Origin: Gavia stellata
Lineage: Eukaryota > Chordata > Aves > Gaviiformes > Gaviidae
Assembly (NCBI RefSeq): GCF_030936135.1
Contig: NW_026777121.1
Location: 620,001-684,000, forward strand
Length of the DNA stretch: 64,000 nt
Direction of reading: 5' to 3'
Shown: in pieces, positions 1 through 11,991 of the stretch
How the letters are laid out: every line of letters starts with the position of its first letter
How positions within the stretch are numbered: position 1 is the first letter of the stretch
The notes under the pieces: model-generated
What the model saw: only the letters and a program-made list of their open reading frames with translations
The model's database searches: none
What the model was told of the DNA's origin: nothing
Translations under genes and position numbers: made by a program

Positions 1-1115
1 CAAGCTTTAATCAATGCTCCAGCCCTAGGCCTTCCGAATTTGGAAAAACCATTTGAATTATTTGTGCATGAAAGAATGCATATTGCCCTAGGGCTATTGG
101 CCCACAGACTGGAATCATGGAGAAGACCAGTGGGGTATTTTTCAAAACGGCTAGACAATGTTAGCAAAGGATGGCCAGCGTGTCTCCGAGCAGTGGCAGC
201 TACAGTAGTACTGATCCAAGAGGCTCAGGCAAAAACTAACTGTATTTGTGCCTCATGCAGTTACAGCAGTGCTGGAACAAAAAGGAGGACGCTGGTTGTC
301 ACCAAGCCGGATGCTGCAATATCAAGCTGTTCTTCTGGAGCAAGACGATGTGGAGCTGAAAGTAACTACGATCCTGAATCCAGCGACCTTTCTAACTACT
401 GATCCTGGTGGAGAAGAATTAACTGTTTGCAAACTGTAGAACAGATGTACTCCAGCAGAGCAGACCTGAAAGACGTGCCAATAGAAAATGCGGACTGGGA
501 CCTCTTCGTAGATGGTAGCAGCTTTATGCGAAACAGAACACGAAAAACAGGTTACAGAGTGGTAACTGGTAAGGAAGTAATTGAGGCCAAAGCTCTGCCA
601 TCCAACATTTTGGCCCAGAAAGCAGAGCTCATAGTCCTGCTGAGAGCACTAGAACTTTCAAAAGGTAAAATTGTTAATATATGGACAGATTCAAAATTTG
701 CCTTTGGAGTGGTTCGTGCTCATGGAGCCATTTGGAAAGAAAGGGGACTCTTAACGTCTCAAGGATCCCCTATCAAATACGGGCCAACAATCCAACAATT
801 ACTACAGGCAATTTATCTACCCTGATTAGTGGCAATTATGCATTGCAAGGCACATCAAACTGGAAATAGCCCAATGCATATAGGGAATCGCATGGCAGAT
901 AGAGCTGCGAGAGAAGCGGCTGAAGGGCAAATATTGCTAGTTTTGCCAGAAAAAGTTCAGAGGCTGGGACCCAAGAGTCTGCAATATACACCAGAAGACA
1001 ATCAATTGGCTAACCTAGTGAAAGCAAACAAAAATCAAGAAGGATGGTGGGTGACTCATTCCCACCAAGTAATAGTTACACAGGAAATCATGCGTGAATT
1101 GGCTAATAAGAATCA
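1..1115 (+). pseudogene. ERV pol: RT connection and RNase H, plus start of integrase, broken
   Basis: The first 240 bases encode the end of the reverse transcriptase/connection region ([19 protein letters not shown]). The frame then shifts and continues from about 248 ([18 protein letters not shown]). RNase H begins near 480, with its acidic residues in WDLFVDGSS, KAELIVLL and IWTDSK. A stop at 823-825 precedes the last RNase H block (MHCKAHQTGN ... GNRMADRAA, from 838). The integrase N-terminal leader follows (EGWWVTHSHQ) and is cut by the CR1 insertion. Two frameshifts and one stop make it non-functional. Confidence 0.88.
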
Positions 1116-1452
1116 GAATCACAGAATCACTAAGGTTGGAAAAGACCTGTAAGATCATCAAGTCCAACCATTACAAAACAAAACAAAACAAAAACAAAAC
1201 CACCCCACCACCACAAAAACCGCACCACACAAAAAAACCCCACCCACACCACACAACACCATGCCCATCAAGCCGCGTCCCACAATGCCATGTCCACACG
1301 TTCCTTGAATACCTCCAGGGAGGGTGACTCCACTACCTCCCTGGGCAGTCTATTCCATTGTGATACCACTCTCTCAGTAAAGAAATTTTTCCTAATATCC
1401 AGTCTGTATCTCCCCTGGCGCAACTTGAGGCCATGTCCTCTTGTCCTGAAAG
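1116..1452 (-). mobile_element. CR1 LINE 3' end, inserted in the ERV integrase
   Basis: Read on the minus strand, this is a 5'-truncated CR1. It includes the C-terminal reverse-transcriptase-ORF motif ([23 protein letters not shown], here split for length) and the 3' tail (RC of ...ggttggaaaagacctgtaagatcatcaag). A CA-rich stretch (about 1170-1260) with many aaaac units lies inside the 3' UTR and is unusual. ERV integrase coding resumes at about 1456 with the HQETHWG zinc-binding block, so this insertion is younger than the ERV. Confidence 0.9.
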
Positions 1453-2445
1453 AAACACCAAGAAACTCATTGGGGAATTGAAACAACGGTTGAAGCATTA
1501 AAAAGACAAGTGCTAAGTGTACAAATGACTGGAATAGTCAAAAGCATGGTGAAGAAATGTGAATTATGCCTCAAGAACAATCCTCACTTACCCCAAAGAC
1601 CTTTACCAGGGGTGACCAAGAGAGGAAACAGTCCAGGAGACTATTGGCAAACAGACTTTTCCGAATTACCACAGCAAAACGGATACCGGTATCTTTTAGT
1701 AATGTTAGAAACTTTTTCAGGCTGGCCAGAAGCTTTCCCTTGTCGCACCAACAAGGCAAAAGAAGTAGCAAAAGTGTTACTTAAGGAAATAATGCCAAGA
1801 TTTGGGGTACCCCTAGGACTATCTTCGGATAGGGGCCCACACTTGATAGCAGAAGCTGTTCAAAGTTTAGCTAAAGCATTAGGGATAAAATGGGATCTCC
1901 ATAGCCCATGGAGACCTCAATCAAGTGGAAAAGTAGAAAGAATGAATCAAAGCCTAAAGAGACAGATAAGTAAAATTTGCCAGGAGGCTCAGATGAAGTG
2001 GCTGGATGCTTTTCCCTTAGCTTTGCTATGGATACACATCCAGCCTAGAACCAAAGAAAAGGTTAGTCCTTTTGAGATCATATACAGTAAACCTTGTCAG
2101 GTGACAGAAACAGGAGTCAATCCTGAAATCGTAGGAAAACATTACCTGAGAGAATATGTTATCTCTCTGGGAAGGGTTCTGTTCTCTCTCCACAGGTATG
2201 TCACTGTGAGCGCACCACTATCCCTGGACGTGCCTGTGCATCAATACCAACCCGGAGACTGGGTGTATCTGAGGACATGGTCAGACAAGCCGTTGAAAGA
2301 GAAGTGGAAAGGTCCTCTCCAGATTTTACTCACCACCTATACTACTGTCAAGCTTGAAGGAGTCATTCCATGGATACATCACAGCAGGATGTACCATGCA
2401 CGTCACCACAATGGACTGTCAAACAAGAGGGACCTTTACATTTAA
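1453..2445 (+). pseudogene. ERV integrase (zinc-binding and catalytic core, C-terminal domain)
   Basis: The HHCC histidines are seen in HQETHWG (from 1456) and the cysteines in KKCELCLKN. The core is open for 311 codons (1510-2445). Its catalytic acids, counted from the methionine at 1510, are D49 (YWQTDFSEL), D107 (SSDRGPH) and E143 (SGKVERMN), with 35 residues between the last two (DD35E). A C-terminal SH3-like stretch (YQPGDWVYLRTW, KWKGPLQILL) follows. The core is surprisingly intact, but the frame is separated from upstream pol by the CR1 insert, so no full Pol can be made. Confidence 0.88.
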
Positions 2446-2461
2446 AATTAACTCGGGAATC

Positions 2462-3312
2462 ATGAAGTTGTGGGTTATATCTCTTGCAGCGATGTCGGGA
2501 AATGCAGAGGTCGCTCTAGATGAAGAGGTCAATACAGATTTGGATGAAAAACCTCATTCTAACTTTGATACAAGGGTTTGGCAAAATGCATAATCTTACT
2601 AGTGTTACAGCATGTATCCCGATCCTTCACTCGGCCAGTCAGCCCATCCCATGGGGCGCTATACCGGTAAATTTATCTTTACTAGAGGAATATGACAACA
2701 TCACAGGAGCCTTTAAGCAGGCCAATGTCTCTTATTATTTAGACAAAGACAATAAATGTAGACAGAAAAGGACCCCGATATTTGGACAGAGCTTTCCACA
2801 GCAGTACAATTTGAGTGGGGACTCCAAAGTTTCCTATTACCAGGGCTAAAGGCTTTAGAAATCGAATAGGAATAGAAAATCTAACTTGGCAGGTGGAAGC
2901 CTTATCGAGAGCCACTCAGAAAGGATTCCAGATTAGCCACAAACAAATCCAAGCTAACACTAAAATGACATTACAAAATAGACTGGCCTTAGACTTGCTA
3001 TTAGTCAAAGAACAAGGAGTGTGTGGCTATCTTACGTTAGACAAAGAACACTGCTGTATCCACATCCCAAATGTCACTGAAAACCTGCAATAACAATTAG
3101 ACAAAATGAGAAAAGTAGCAGAAGACAGTAGAGCGATAAAAGAGGCAGCTGAAAATAATTGGTTTAACAAAATTCTCCAAGAATTAGGCAGGTGGTCTCT
3201 AAGAGGATGGTTAGCTACATTGTTAGAGAAAGTAATTTATGTGATTGTGATTCTTATAGGAATCTGCATAAGCTGTACTAAGAGAACCATTGAAAGAAAC
3301 CTATGGAAGTAG
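2462..3312 (+). pseudogene. ERV env remnant: signal/SU start, transmembrane subunit, frameshifted
   Basis: A short frame from 2462 (MKLWVISLAAMSG) resembles an env signal peptide. Another frame (about 2600-2849) carries an SU-like piece with N-glycosylation sites (NVSY, NLSG). The TM part at about 2845-3093 has a heptad region and a gammaretrovirus-like segment (LQNRLALDLLLVKEQGVCGY) followed by a C-x9-CC cysteine group. A stop at 3091 separates it from the membrane anchor and tail (3106-3312, LEKVIYVIVILIGICISC). The whole remnant is only about 850 bases, so most of SU is gone. Confidence 0.82.
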
Positions 3313-3796
3313 TAAAAATCTAACTACTTCAAAAGGGGGGCTTGATACCAAAGAATTAAGAAAAGAAACCCAAGTTGCCAAACCTAAACCGTGATCATAT
3401 ACGAGCAATACTGACCCTAACTGCATCGCTGAACTGATATAATGATAAGACCAGAACTTCAGACTGAACTAATATCTAAACCACTGAGAAGATTTGGTAT
3501 CGACTATGCATAAGATGACTGATTTTTCCATAGAATTGCTTCAATAAGGCTCTTAGAAATTATTATTATTAATACTATTGATAGTATTACAGGATTAATA
3601 GTATTATTGCGTGCATAATCAGGTTAGAATTGAAATATTTTATATTCTATTTCTTTTTCCAGGTTGTAAGAGGACGGGATAGATTTGAGAATGTGTGACA
3701 AGGTTAATCACCTTCTGTTTAGTTGGTGAAATCCACGCAAGAAAGATTGAGACTTATGGAAATTATAAAATATATATATTGTATATATCCACAAGT
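3313..3796 (+). other. ERV region between env and 3' LTR, non-coding
   Basis: No convincing reading frame. It contains an extra polypurine run (caaaagggggg, 3330-3340) about 460 bases before the one that abuts the LTR. The segment is AT-rich and probably an untranslated part of the provirus. Confidence 0.55.
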
Positions 3797-3810
3797 CTCA
3801 AAGGGGGGAA
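3797..3810 (+). promoter_or_regulatory. Polypurine tract of the ERV
   Basis: The run ctcaaaggggggaa lies directly before the LTR start TGTTAC, the expected position of the plus-strand primer of retroviral reverse transcription. Confidence 0.8.
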
Positions 3811-4362
3811 TGTTACAGAACATCTTGAAAAACAAGTGTTAAAAACAAGTAAGAAGAATGTAAAGAAGATAGTTCATAACAAATGCACTTGGCACTTAGA
3901 CATATTAAAGATAAAGACTCTCTTCACTAACTCTCTACTAACTATCAGTAAGGATTAACACAAGGACAAATCTTAGAAAAATAGAATGGACTGCCAAAAT
4001 AGTGCCCTAGAGTTAACCTGTCTCATTATAATCTCATTATAATGCTAAGGAACACACCTCCTGGCTAGAAAAGCCCCCAACCCAATTAAGCCCCCTACTC
4101 TCTGAGCATGCGTGGTGAATTAAAAGAGAACTATAACTTTAAGATGAAGTACCAAAAGTATTAACCAATAGTTAATTAAGGGGTCGAACCAGTAGGCGTA
4201 ACTAACTCTGTTAATTGTTTTAAATACCTGTCATGATTTTAACCCGGTGTGCATGTTAGGAGGAGAAATCCCCCATGCACCCGGCACCGCAATAAACCAA
4301 TGGCGGCTTTCTAAACTATTGTTTGGTTTGGAGAGTTTTCTTCGTTACAATTTTCCGTAACA
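3811..4362 (+). mobile_element. 3' LTR of the ERV (552 bp)
   Basis: It begins TGTTAC after a polypurine tract and ends GTAACA (4357-4362), giving the expected short terminal inverted repeat. An AATAAA signal lies at 4291-4296, about 65 bases before the 3' end. The sequence directly after (gttgt) would be the target duplication, but the 5' partner is outside the window. A U3 segment near 3870-3917 recurs in degenerate form at 15690-15735, just before the minisatellite. Confidence 0.87.
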
Positions 4363-7214
4363 GTTGTACTAAAATTTCCTTCCTGGTGCCTTGTCCTTTG
4401 GTAGTGGGTCAGCTGGCTCTGGGTGTATGAGGTTGTACGTGATCTTGCTCTTCCTCAGCAACTGGCTGCACAGGTAGCCTGCAGTTCTTAGTGCTTGTTC
4501 GAGACAGAGGAGGAGAGCTTACCAAATCCCATGTAGGACTTAGGCAATTGTTGCAGTTATGTTATTTAGACCTTGACATAACTGCCTAACAGCACCATTT
4601 AGGAGCCCTGCTTAGACAAGTGTTTATTAAATATGGTAATGAAGTCAGTGTTTTACCATAAACTTACCAGTTAACTCAAAATTATTTTTGAACTGATTCC
4701 AAGGTGTCCTGGCTTTGCTTCGCTGTTGCATTGTCTCGATTCTAAAGAAAATACGATTGGTAGAATCGTATAGTACAAATGATAATGCTTTGCTCCTTCA
4801 GAATTTTATTTATTTATACACACACAGAATCGTATTGCAAAAATGTGATAATGGAGAAGCTGAAGTTTTAAAAATCCTTTTTCCATTTCTTTCTTGCTGT
4901 ATCAGTTACTGACTATCCAAACCAGTCAGTGGACAACTTCATGGGGCAGAGACGTGATTTCATTGTGCCTTAGGAAGCTGAGTTGCTAAACTGGGGAGAG
5001 AGATTTTCTGCAGGGACTAAAGCACAGCTTTTGAGAGCACTTGTTTGGCAGGTGGTGTTGGAAGGGAGGGAATAAAGCCTTTTTCCTACCTTGTGCGTTA
5101 GCAATCAGGACCTTTGCACTTGGGAATGTCAGAAGCCCTTGCTGCTCCCAGAAGGGGCTTGAACGATCCAGATGAATTCTGCTGATAAGGAAATCTCTTA
5201 GTATTGTCTAGTCCTGCTGCAGTTTGCGCATTTGAAACCTGTCCAAAGAACTTGCCTCATCTCCCTGTCTGTAAGGAAGATCCATGATTGCTTGTTTGGG
5301 TCTTTCTGAAGAGGGAAATGAACTGGCCCACTGCTCCTATCAGAATGGAGCATGCAGTCCTGATCTGTCCTTTCCCGATAAAACAGAACTATGATTTTGA
5401 AAATGACAATGTTGAGTCTAGAGACCAAAGCAAAACTATTTTTTGTCATTGGATATAGAACCAATGGACAACTCGAAGTGGCATGTCAAATGCAAACTAG
5501 AGATCTATTCAAAGACCAGATGCTCTAGCAAAGAGCCTTAACACAAAGCAGGCTGAGGGAGAAGTTTGTAACAACCTACACCCTCTGGGAAAGGAAGTCT
5601 TTCAAATGCAAGCGGGAGTAAGAGATGCCTGTCTCTTTGTCCAGCAATAACAGTGTGGATCCCTTTTCATTAAAGCAGTTCTTCTGACCTTTTTGCTTCT
5701 GTCTCACTAAAGCATGCTTGAATTTTATGTTTATAAGCCAAAGGACTGGACCACTGCAGCATGAGGAGTTATTGGTGGTGGTGCACTGAGATGTGGAACT
5801 GGTACATACTTGCCTCTTACTGAGGCAGTTTGTCACTCATTACCAGAGCTCAGGTGATGAACAGTAATTCATTATTTTGGTGTGATTCGGTAGTGTTTGG
5901 TAATGTGACCGTACCCTCAGCTGTGTTTTACCTCCATCCCCAGAACTGGCTTAACATGGTTTGAGTTTCAACTACCAACTCTTTTTTAGCAAGAAACTTT
6001 CCCTTTATCTCTACCTGGTTTTCAGTCACAATGTAAATAACTTGAGTTTCCTGATGTCTATCTAATGAACAGCCCGATAGTAGCAATTTTTTGGACGATT
6101 CAGAAGAAATATACTACACTGCAAGATCTTATGTCAGTGTTAGTTTTGTCTTTTCCTTTTTCAAAGCTCATGCTTTGTCCTGTTGGTGTACTGGTGATTT
6201 CATCTGTGTAAAAGCTATTCAACATAAGGATTAGTTTATAGGTGTATTTCTGTAATGTAGGAAGGAATTCTTAGTATGTGCAATATTGAAAGTATTTAAC
6301 CCATATTAGTGTTTCGTTGAATCATTTTTACAGAAGGGTCTCAGTATTATGCACTCGTTCTGATTGCTTTGTTTAACTGCCTTACAATGCGTAACTTCTT
6401 GTTAATTTTTAGGAGGGTGATAAAAAATGGAAGATAGAGTCTCTTTGTATTTTTGTCTGCTGGTTCCTTTAAATACTTTAAATACATTTTCTAAATTTTC
6501 TCTTACGGCACTGCTAAAAAATTTGGTTCTCAGCATTGCAGTGTAGAAATTACTCTAGAAAGTGAGTTTTCTAATTACTCTGCTCTTTAGGCACTGTGTA
6601 GTTATAAAACTATTGCTTTTAAATCCTGGACATCTTCATATACTGTTAAAAAAATTAAAGAAACGTTCTGTACTAGATGAAGAGCATTATTTTGCTAACT
6701 TTCTTTGATTCGTGAGATGTTTACTATAAGTGCACTGAGGAGAAAATGGAAAACTGGGGTGTTTGGGATGTCTTTTGCTTTTCATCTGGTGGTTTAGTTT
6801 TTTGATTTTTTTGTTTGTTTCTTTTTGATATCACTTGGCTTGGTGTGATTTGACTCTGCCAATACCATAGCAACGGAGAGCTTAGACTGTCTTCCCCATT
6901 CTTGGAAGGAACTTCCTGTATTGCCCGATTAGAAGAATGTTTCATACATTGTTCTGAGATGAGTCTTAGATTTCTCTGTATGCAGGGGGAACACCTCCAT
7001 CCTGTGCCATTGCTGTGGTTTGGGGAGTGTGGCTTTGGTTTTTCGGTTTGGTTTTCTGTTGGGTTCATCTTTTCAGTTCAACACTTTTTAAAATCTGTAT
7101 TTTTCAGATTTTACTTTAACTGTTTGTCATATACCCTGCTAGCCTAGCATCTGTGGGTCTAAGAGAGGAATAAGAACATGTTGCCTAACCGGACTATACT
7201 TTGCCATCCTTCTT
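4363..7214. other. Unique non-coding DNA, no gene recognised
   Basis: The longest open frames are under 115 codons, without splice-flanked blocks or known motifs. Composition is AT-rich, ordinary intergenic or intronic bird DNA. No repeat family was recognised. Confidence 0.6.
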
Positions 7215-9475
7215 TTCATAGAATCATAGAATGGTTTAGGTCGGAAAAGACCTTCAAGATCATCAAGTCCAACCGTAAACCTAACCCTGCTAAGTCCATC
7301 ACTAAACCATGTCCCTAAGTGCCTCATCCACGCGTCTTTCTTTCAAGTACCTCCAGGGATGGTGATCCAACCACCTCCCTGGGCAGCCTGTTCCAATGTC
7401 TGAGAACCCTTTCAGAGAAGGAGTTTTTCCAATATCCGATCTAAAACTCCCCTGGTGCAACTTGCAGCCATTTCCTCTTGTCCTATCACTTGTCAGTTGG
7501 GAGAAGAGACTGGCAGCCACCTCTCTACACCCTCCTTTCAGTTAGTTGTAGAGAGCGATAAGGTCTCCCCTGAGCCTCCTCTTCTCCAGGTTGAACAACC
7601 CCAGCTCTCTCAGCCGCTCCTCACAAGACTTGTGCTCCAGACCCCTCACCAGCTTCCTTGCCCTTCTCTGGGCACACTCCTGCACCTCCATGTCTTTCTT
7701 GTAGTGAGGGGCCCAAAACTGAACACAGCATTCGTGGTGCGGCCTCACCAGTGCCGAGTACAACGGTACAATCACTTCCCTAGTCCTGCTGGCCCCACTG
7801 TTTCTGCTACAAGCCAAGGTGCCATTGGCCTTCTTGGCCACCTGGGCACACTGCTGGCTCCTATTCAGCTGGCCGTCCATCAACACCTCCAGGTCATTCT
7901 CCGACGGGCAGCTTTCCAGCCACTCATTCCCAAGCCTTGCATTGCATGGGGTTGTTGTGACCCAAGTGTAGGACTCGGCACTTGGCCTTGTTGAACCTCA
8001 TACAACTGACCTCAGCCCATCCACCCTGTCCAGCCTGTCCAGATCCCTCTGAAGAGCCTTCCTACCCTCAAGCAGATCAACACAGCCGCCCAACTTGGTG
8101 TCGTCTGCAAACTTGCTGAGGGGGTACTCGATCCTCTCGTGTAGGTCCTTGATAAAGATATTAAACAAGACCGGCCCAAGTACCGAGACCTGGGGAACGC
8201 CACTTGTGACCGGCCGCCAATTCACCACAACCCTTTGGGCCTGGCCATCCAGCCAGTTTTTCACCCAGCAAAGAGGAAGCCCGTCCGAGCCGTGAGCAGT
8301 CAGTTTCTCCAGAAGAATGCTGTGGGAAACGGTGTCAAAGGCTTTACTAAAGTCTAGGTAGACTATATCCACAGGCTTTCCCTCGTCCACTAAGCGGGTC
8401 ACTTTGTCACAGAAGGAGATCAGGTTAGTCAGGCAGGACCTGCCTTTCATAAAGCCACGCTGACTGGGCCTGATGGGCTGGTTGTCCTGTACATGCTGTG
8501 CGATGGCACTCAAGATGATCTGCTCCATAATCTTCCCCGACACCGAGGTCAGGCTGAGAGGCATGCAGTTCCCCGGATCGTCTGGCCGGCCCTTCTTGAA
8601 GACGGGCATCACATTTGCTAACCTGCAGTCCACTGGGACCTCCCCTCCCCGGTTAGCCAGGACTGCTGGTAGATGACGGAAAGTGGCTTGGTGAGCGCTT
8701 CCGCCAGCTCCCTCAGTGCCTGTGGGTGGATCCCATTGCATCGCATAAACTTGTGGGTGTCTATAGCGGTGTAGCAGGTTGCCAACCATTTCTCCCTGGA
8801 TTGTGGGGGCTTCATTCTGCTCCCCGCCCCTATCTTCCGGCTCAGGGGGCTGGGTAGCCGGAGAACAACTGCTCTTACTGTTAAAGACTGAGGCAAAGGT
8901 GGCATGAAGTACCTCAGCCTTTTCCTCATCCTTTGTCACTATGTTTCCCCCCGCGTCCGGTTAAGCGTGAAGAGTCTCCTTAGCCCTCCTTTTGTTGCTA
9001 ATGTATTTAGAGAAACATTGTTGGTTGTCTTTTACGGCAGTCGCCAGGTTAAGGTCTAGTTGGGCTTTGGCCCTTCTAATTTTCTCCCTGCAAAACCTCA
9101 CGACATCCTTGTAGTCCTCCTGAGTTGCCTGCCCCTTTTTCCAAAGATCATAAACTCTCTTTTTTTCCCCCGAGTTCCATCCAAAGCTCTCTGTTGAGTT
9201 CAGGCTGGTCTTCTTGCCTGCCGGCTCGTCTTCCAGCACATGGGGCCGGCCTGCTCCTGCACCTTTAAGACTTCCTGCTTGAAGAGTGTCCAGCCTTCCT
9301 GGACTCCTTTGCCTCTCAGGACTGCCTCCCAAGGGACTCTGTCCACCAGGTTCCTAAAGAGGCGAAAGCCAGCCCGCTGGCAGTCCAAGGTAGCAGTTCT
9401 GCTCACCCCCCTCCTTCCTTCTCGTGAATCTAAAACTCTCTCATTTCATCATTGCTATGCCCAAGGCAGCACACG
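7215..9475 (-). mobile_element. CR1 LINE, about 2.3 kb, 5'-truncated, decayed
   Basis: Minus strand. The 3' end is at 7215 (RC of tcatagaatcatagaatgg). Moving 5', the reverse-transcriptase ORF is recognisable in pieces: C-terminus 7302-7520, a middle block 7542-7886, and the palm with [33 protein letters not shown] and the active-site FADDTKL at 7998-8939. The thumb-side linker follows (KKGQATQEDYKDVVRFCREK, 8961-9332; LFRNLVDRVPWEAVL, 9200-9406). The end of the endonuclease domain (CLGHS) is at about 9430-9475. Frameshifts separate the blocks. The palm still keeps both aspartates of the FADD motif, but the element cannot make a full protein. Confidence 0.93.
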
Positions 9476-10776
9476 CATGCACGCACGCGCACACACACAC
9501 CCCCCATCCACCCCCCTCCCTAGATTCACAAGCACAGCATGTTCATGGGTGCCTCAAAGATTAGCAAGGGAAGCAAGTTCAACTAAAATCCGTGGCTGGA
9601 TGTCAAACTACTTACCCAGTGGTTGGCACAGACCTTGGGTCTTTCCAGCTCTGTATCTCCTCTTGCTCATGAACTAGCCCAGCTTCAAGCTCAAGAGCAA
9701 CTTGCCCGCGCAGCCAGTGCTCCCACCAGTAGCTGGCCCTAGACACTTGGTGTCTCCAACCGCTGGGTCCCTGTGACCAGAGTTCCCTTCTGCCATTGCT
9801 AGCAGCCAGGCCCCTGGACCCACCCCCACCCCCCCCCACTGGGTACAGAGTGAGGCCACACAGAACAGGATTTGGGAGCGCTCTCAGAAAGAAGGTAGGG
9901 CGGACTGTGGGGATTAGGCGCTGGGCTGAGTCAAAGAAGCAAACAAGTTGGCTTATGTGCACCTAGCTCCTTGATTCCCCACCCCCACCCCCTTCCCGCC
10001 ATTTTCCGTGCTTATACATCCCCCTCATCTTCCTCAACGCCTCTTTCTCTGCCCTTGTCTCCTCCCAAACAAGGGACCTAGCCCCTTGCTTCTTTTTCCC
10101 CCCTTGCTCCCAGGTTTGCTACATCTGTGAATGGATTTGGTGTTGCAGGTGCTCTTAGCTAGGTCACCTTGGACTTCCACGGCATTACTGATGGGGTTTC
10201 CTGGGTACTGCTGGCCCTGCCAGATTCCTCTCCCCAAAATGAGCCCAACTCTCCCTTCAGTTATCTGTGAAGTGGGGCCACCTCTCACACCAATCCCCCT
10301 CAACTACCCGTGAAATCTGGCTCTTCCTCATGGCACTGTAACTCCTGTCAGCTGCTCAGTCTGTTCACTACGGTCAGCAATTTCTCTTGTCATGCTCAGG
10401 AGTTTCGCACAGGCCGTTCAGTGAGCTAAGGCTTACGCCAGGCCCTAGTCGGCAGCTTGTGTGCCTTAATGCACACCCCCAAAGTCGTCTGCATGTCCCA
10501 TCATTTTTTTCCTCTCCTCGTTCTAGCCACAGTGTGCCAGTCTTCTCCATCTCACGCTGGCTCTGAGAACCCTCCTCTCTGACCAGGCCCGGTTTCAGCC
10601 CTTTTGAGTGGCTCTTTCCCTTTGTGCCCTACTTGACTGCCTGCAGCCTCGTTTTGCTGGCGCTGGGCGTGGACGTCCTTGCCTTGCCCAGGAGACTGAA
10701 TCGGACTGAAGCATGGTTAGCTATGAAAATTGGCAATTTTATTGGAAGAACTGTCATTTTTAGCACTTGCGTGCAC
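9476..10776. other. Intergenic, low-complexity CA/CCCC-rich start, no gene seen
   Basis: 9476-9535 is a (GCAC/CA)n and C-rich stretch. The rest is GC-moderate without a supported gene. Short open frames on both strands have no splice context or motif. Confidence 0.5.
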
Positions 10777-11616
10777 TTGGAGGCTGCTAGGAAGCAGTGG
10801 CACAGGCCCAGCCTCCTCCTGAGCAGTGTGTCAGCTCGGCCCTGGAGTGCCAGGCACGGGCCGTGCTGGAAGGGAACGGGATGGAAGTAGGACATGGTGC
10901 CTTGCACGGGGCACCTGCTAGTGCTGCGGGGATATCCCCTTTCCCTGGTCCTCATCTGGCCTCAATGAAGCAGTGGGCCGCCGCGAGGACCCACTGTGGG
11001 CTGAGGAGGGACCCTCCGCATATATGCCCTGTGCCTGTTTTCCAGGGATCCTGGATGCTGATGATCCAGGTGCGGGGGCTTCCCCTGGAACAGCCTGTCC
11101 CCCAGCTGGTGACTCCAACCAGCCAGAGGTAGTCTGCCTTGTTATCTTCGCAGACGAGAGGACCACTGTCCCCCTGCAGCAGAGGAGAGAGGACAAAGGT
11201 GTTGTTGGGTGGCCTCCGTCAGCACTACGGCTGGCTCCTTCTCTCTCACAGCACCTGCCAGAGCTGTGCTCTGCGGCACAGAAAGGCCCCGCTCAGGTGC
11301 CGGGGCCTACAGGAGCTTGTGTGGGAGGGGGTCGTGGGCCTGTAAGGTAGGGCTCGCTCTCATCTCTGCACAGTGACCCTGCACGTGTGGAACGCACATG
11401 CTCCAGGCTTGGGCTGTGGACCTGTGGGCTGCCATGAGCACTGGATGGGCTTTGTGGGCAGAGTCGCAGGCCTCTGGGGCAAGGGGGGCACTGGGCAAGG
11501 AGCTGCAGGTGGGGAAGGGGAGATGAGCCCCAGCAGCGGTGGGGACCCAGCGGTGGGAGGGTGACTCGCCAGGCAAAGCACGCGCTGCCTTTGGATGAGC
11601 AGCCGTTGCCGGAGAA

Positions 11617-11655
11617 GGATCCAGTGCTGCTATGCTGCAGCCTGCACTGGATCCT
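11617..11655. repeat. Inverted repeat around a BamHI-like palindrome pair
   Basis: ggatccagtgc and gcactggatcc face each other across about 16 bases, at the 3' edge of the acrosin exon 5 copy. It could form a hairpin and may mark a rearrangement junction. Confidence 0.6.
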
Positions 11656-11669
11656 TCTCAGCATGCTGC

Positions 11670-11991
11670 TCAAGCCTTTCTTCCTCTCAGGACCTGCAGG
11701 AGCTCCTGCACCCAAGTGAAGAACTCCACCAGCCTCTGGAGTGGAAATGGGCAGGAGCTAAACCTGCCCGACTGCGTTGGTATTGGGCTTGGCCGTGATG
11801 TTGGAGTGCCCCTTCCTGCTGGGCACAGTCCCATCTGTAGCAGGATCCAGTCGTAAAAGTGCTGAGCGCAGGTGTAGACTCTGGGCTGTCTTGCTCTCGC
11901 ACAGCCTTTCCTCCAGCTGGTCACTCCAACAAGCCAGAAGTAGTCAGCGTTGTTATCTTTGCAGGTGAGAGGACCACCGCTGTCACCCTGC
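11670..11991 (-). pseudogene. Acrosin exon 5 copy, open reading frame kept
   Basis: Reading on the minus strand from an intact acceptor (ctgcag before the exon), the frame encodes [18 protein letters not shown], the catalytic-serine block. It continues through [19 protein letters not shown] to a shortened tail ending VLRGRKA and stop. There are no internal stops, but there are substitutions against the intact copy (G to R in TSWRKG) and about 25 fewer tail residues. No upstream catalytic exons are joined to it. It may be an exon waiting in a broken gene rather than a product. Confidence 0.72.

Larger units (their letters stand above)
1..4362 (+). mobile_element. Class I-like endogenous retrovirus, 3' part (pol-env-3' LTR), decayed
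   Basis: The order is RT end/RNase H, integrase, env remnant, polypurine tract, LTR, so this is a plus-strand provirus whose 5' part lies outside the window. The pol motifs ([16 protein letters not shown], integrase DD35E) and the hydrophobic transmembrane env tail point to a gammaretrovirus-like (class I) element. It is disabled by frameshifts near 240 and 440, an in-frame stop at 823-825, a CR1 insertion at about 1116-1452 and loss of most of the env surface unit. The family assignment is from motif memory, not a database search. Confidence 0.9.
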
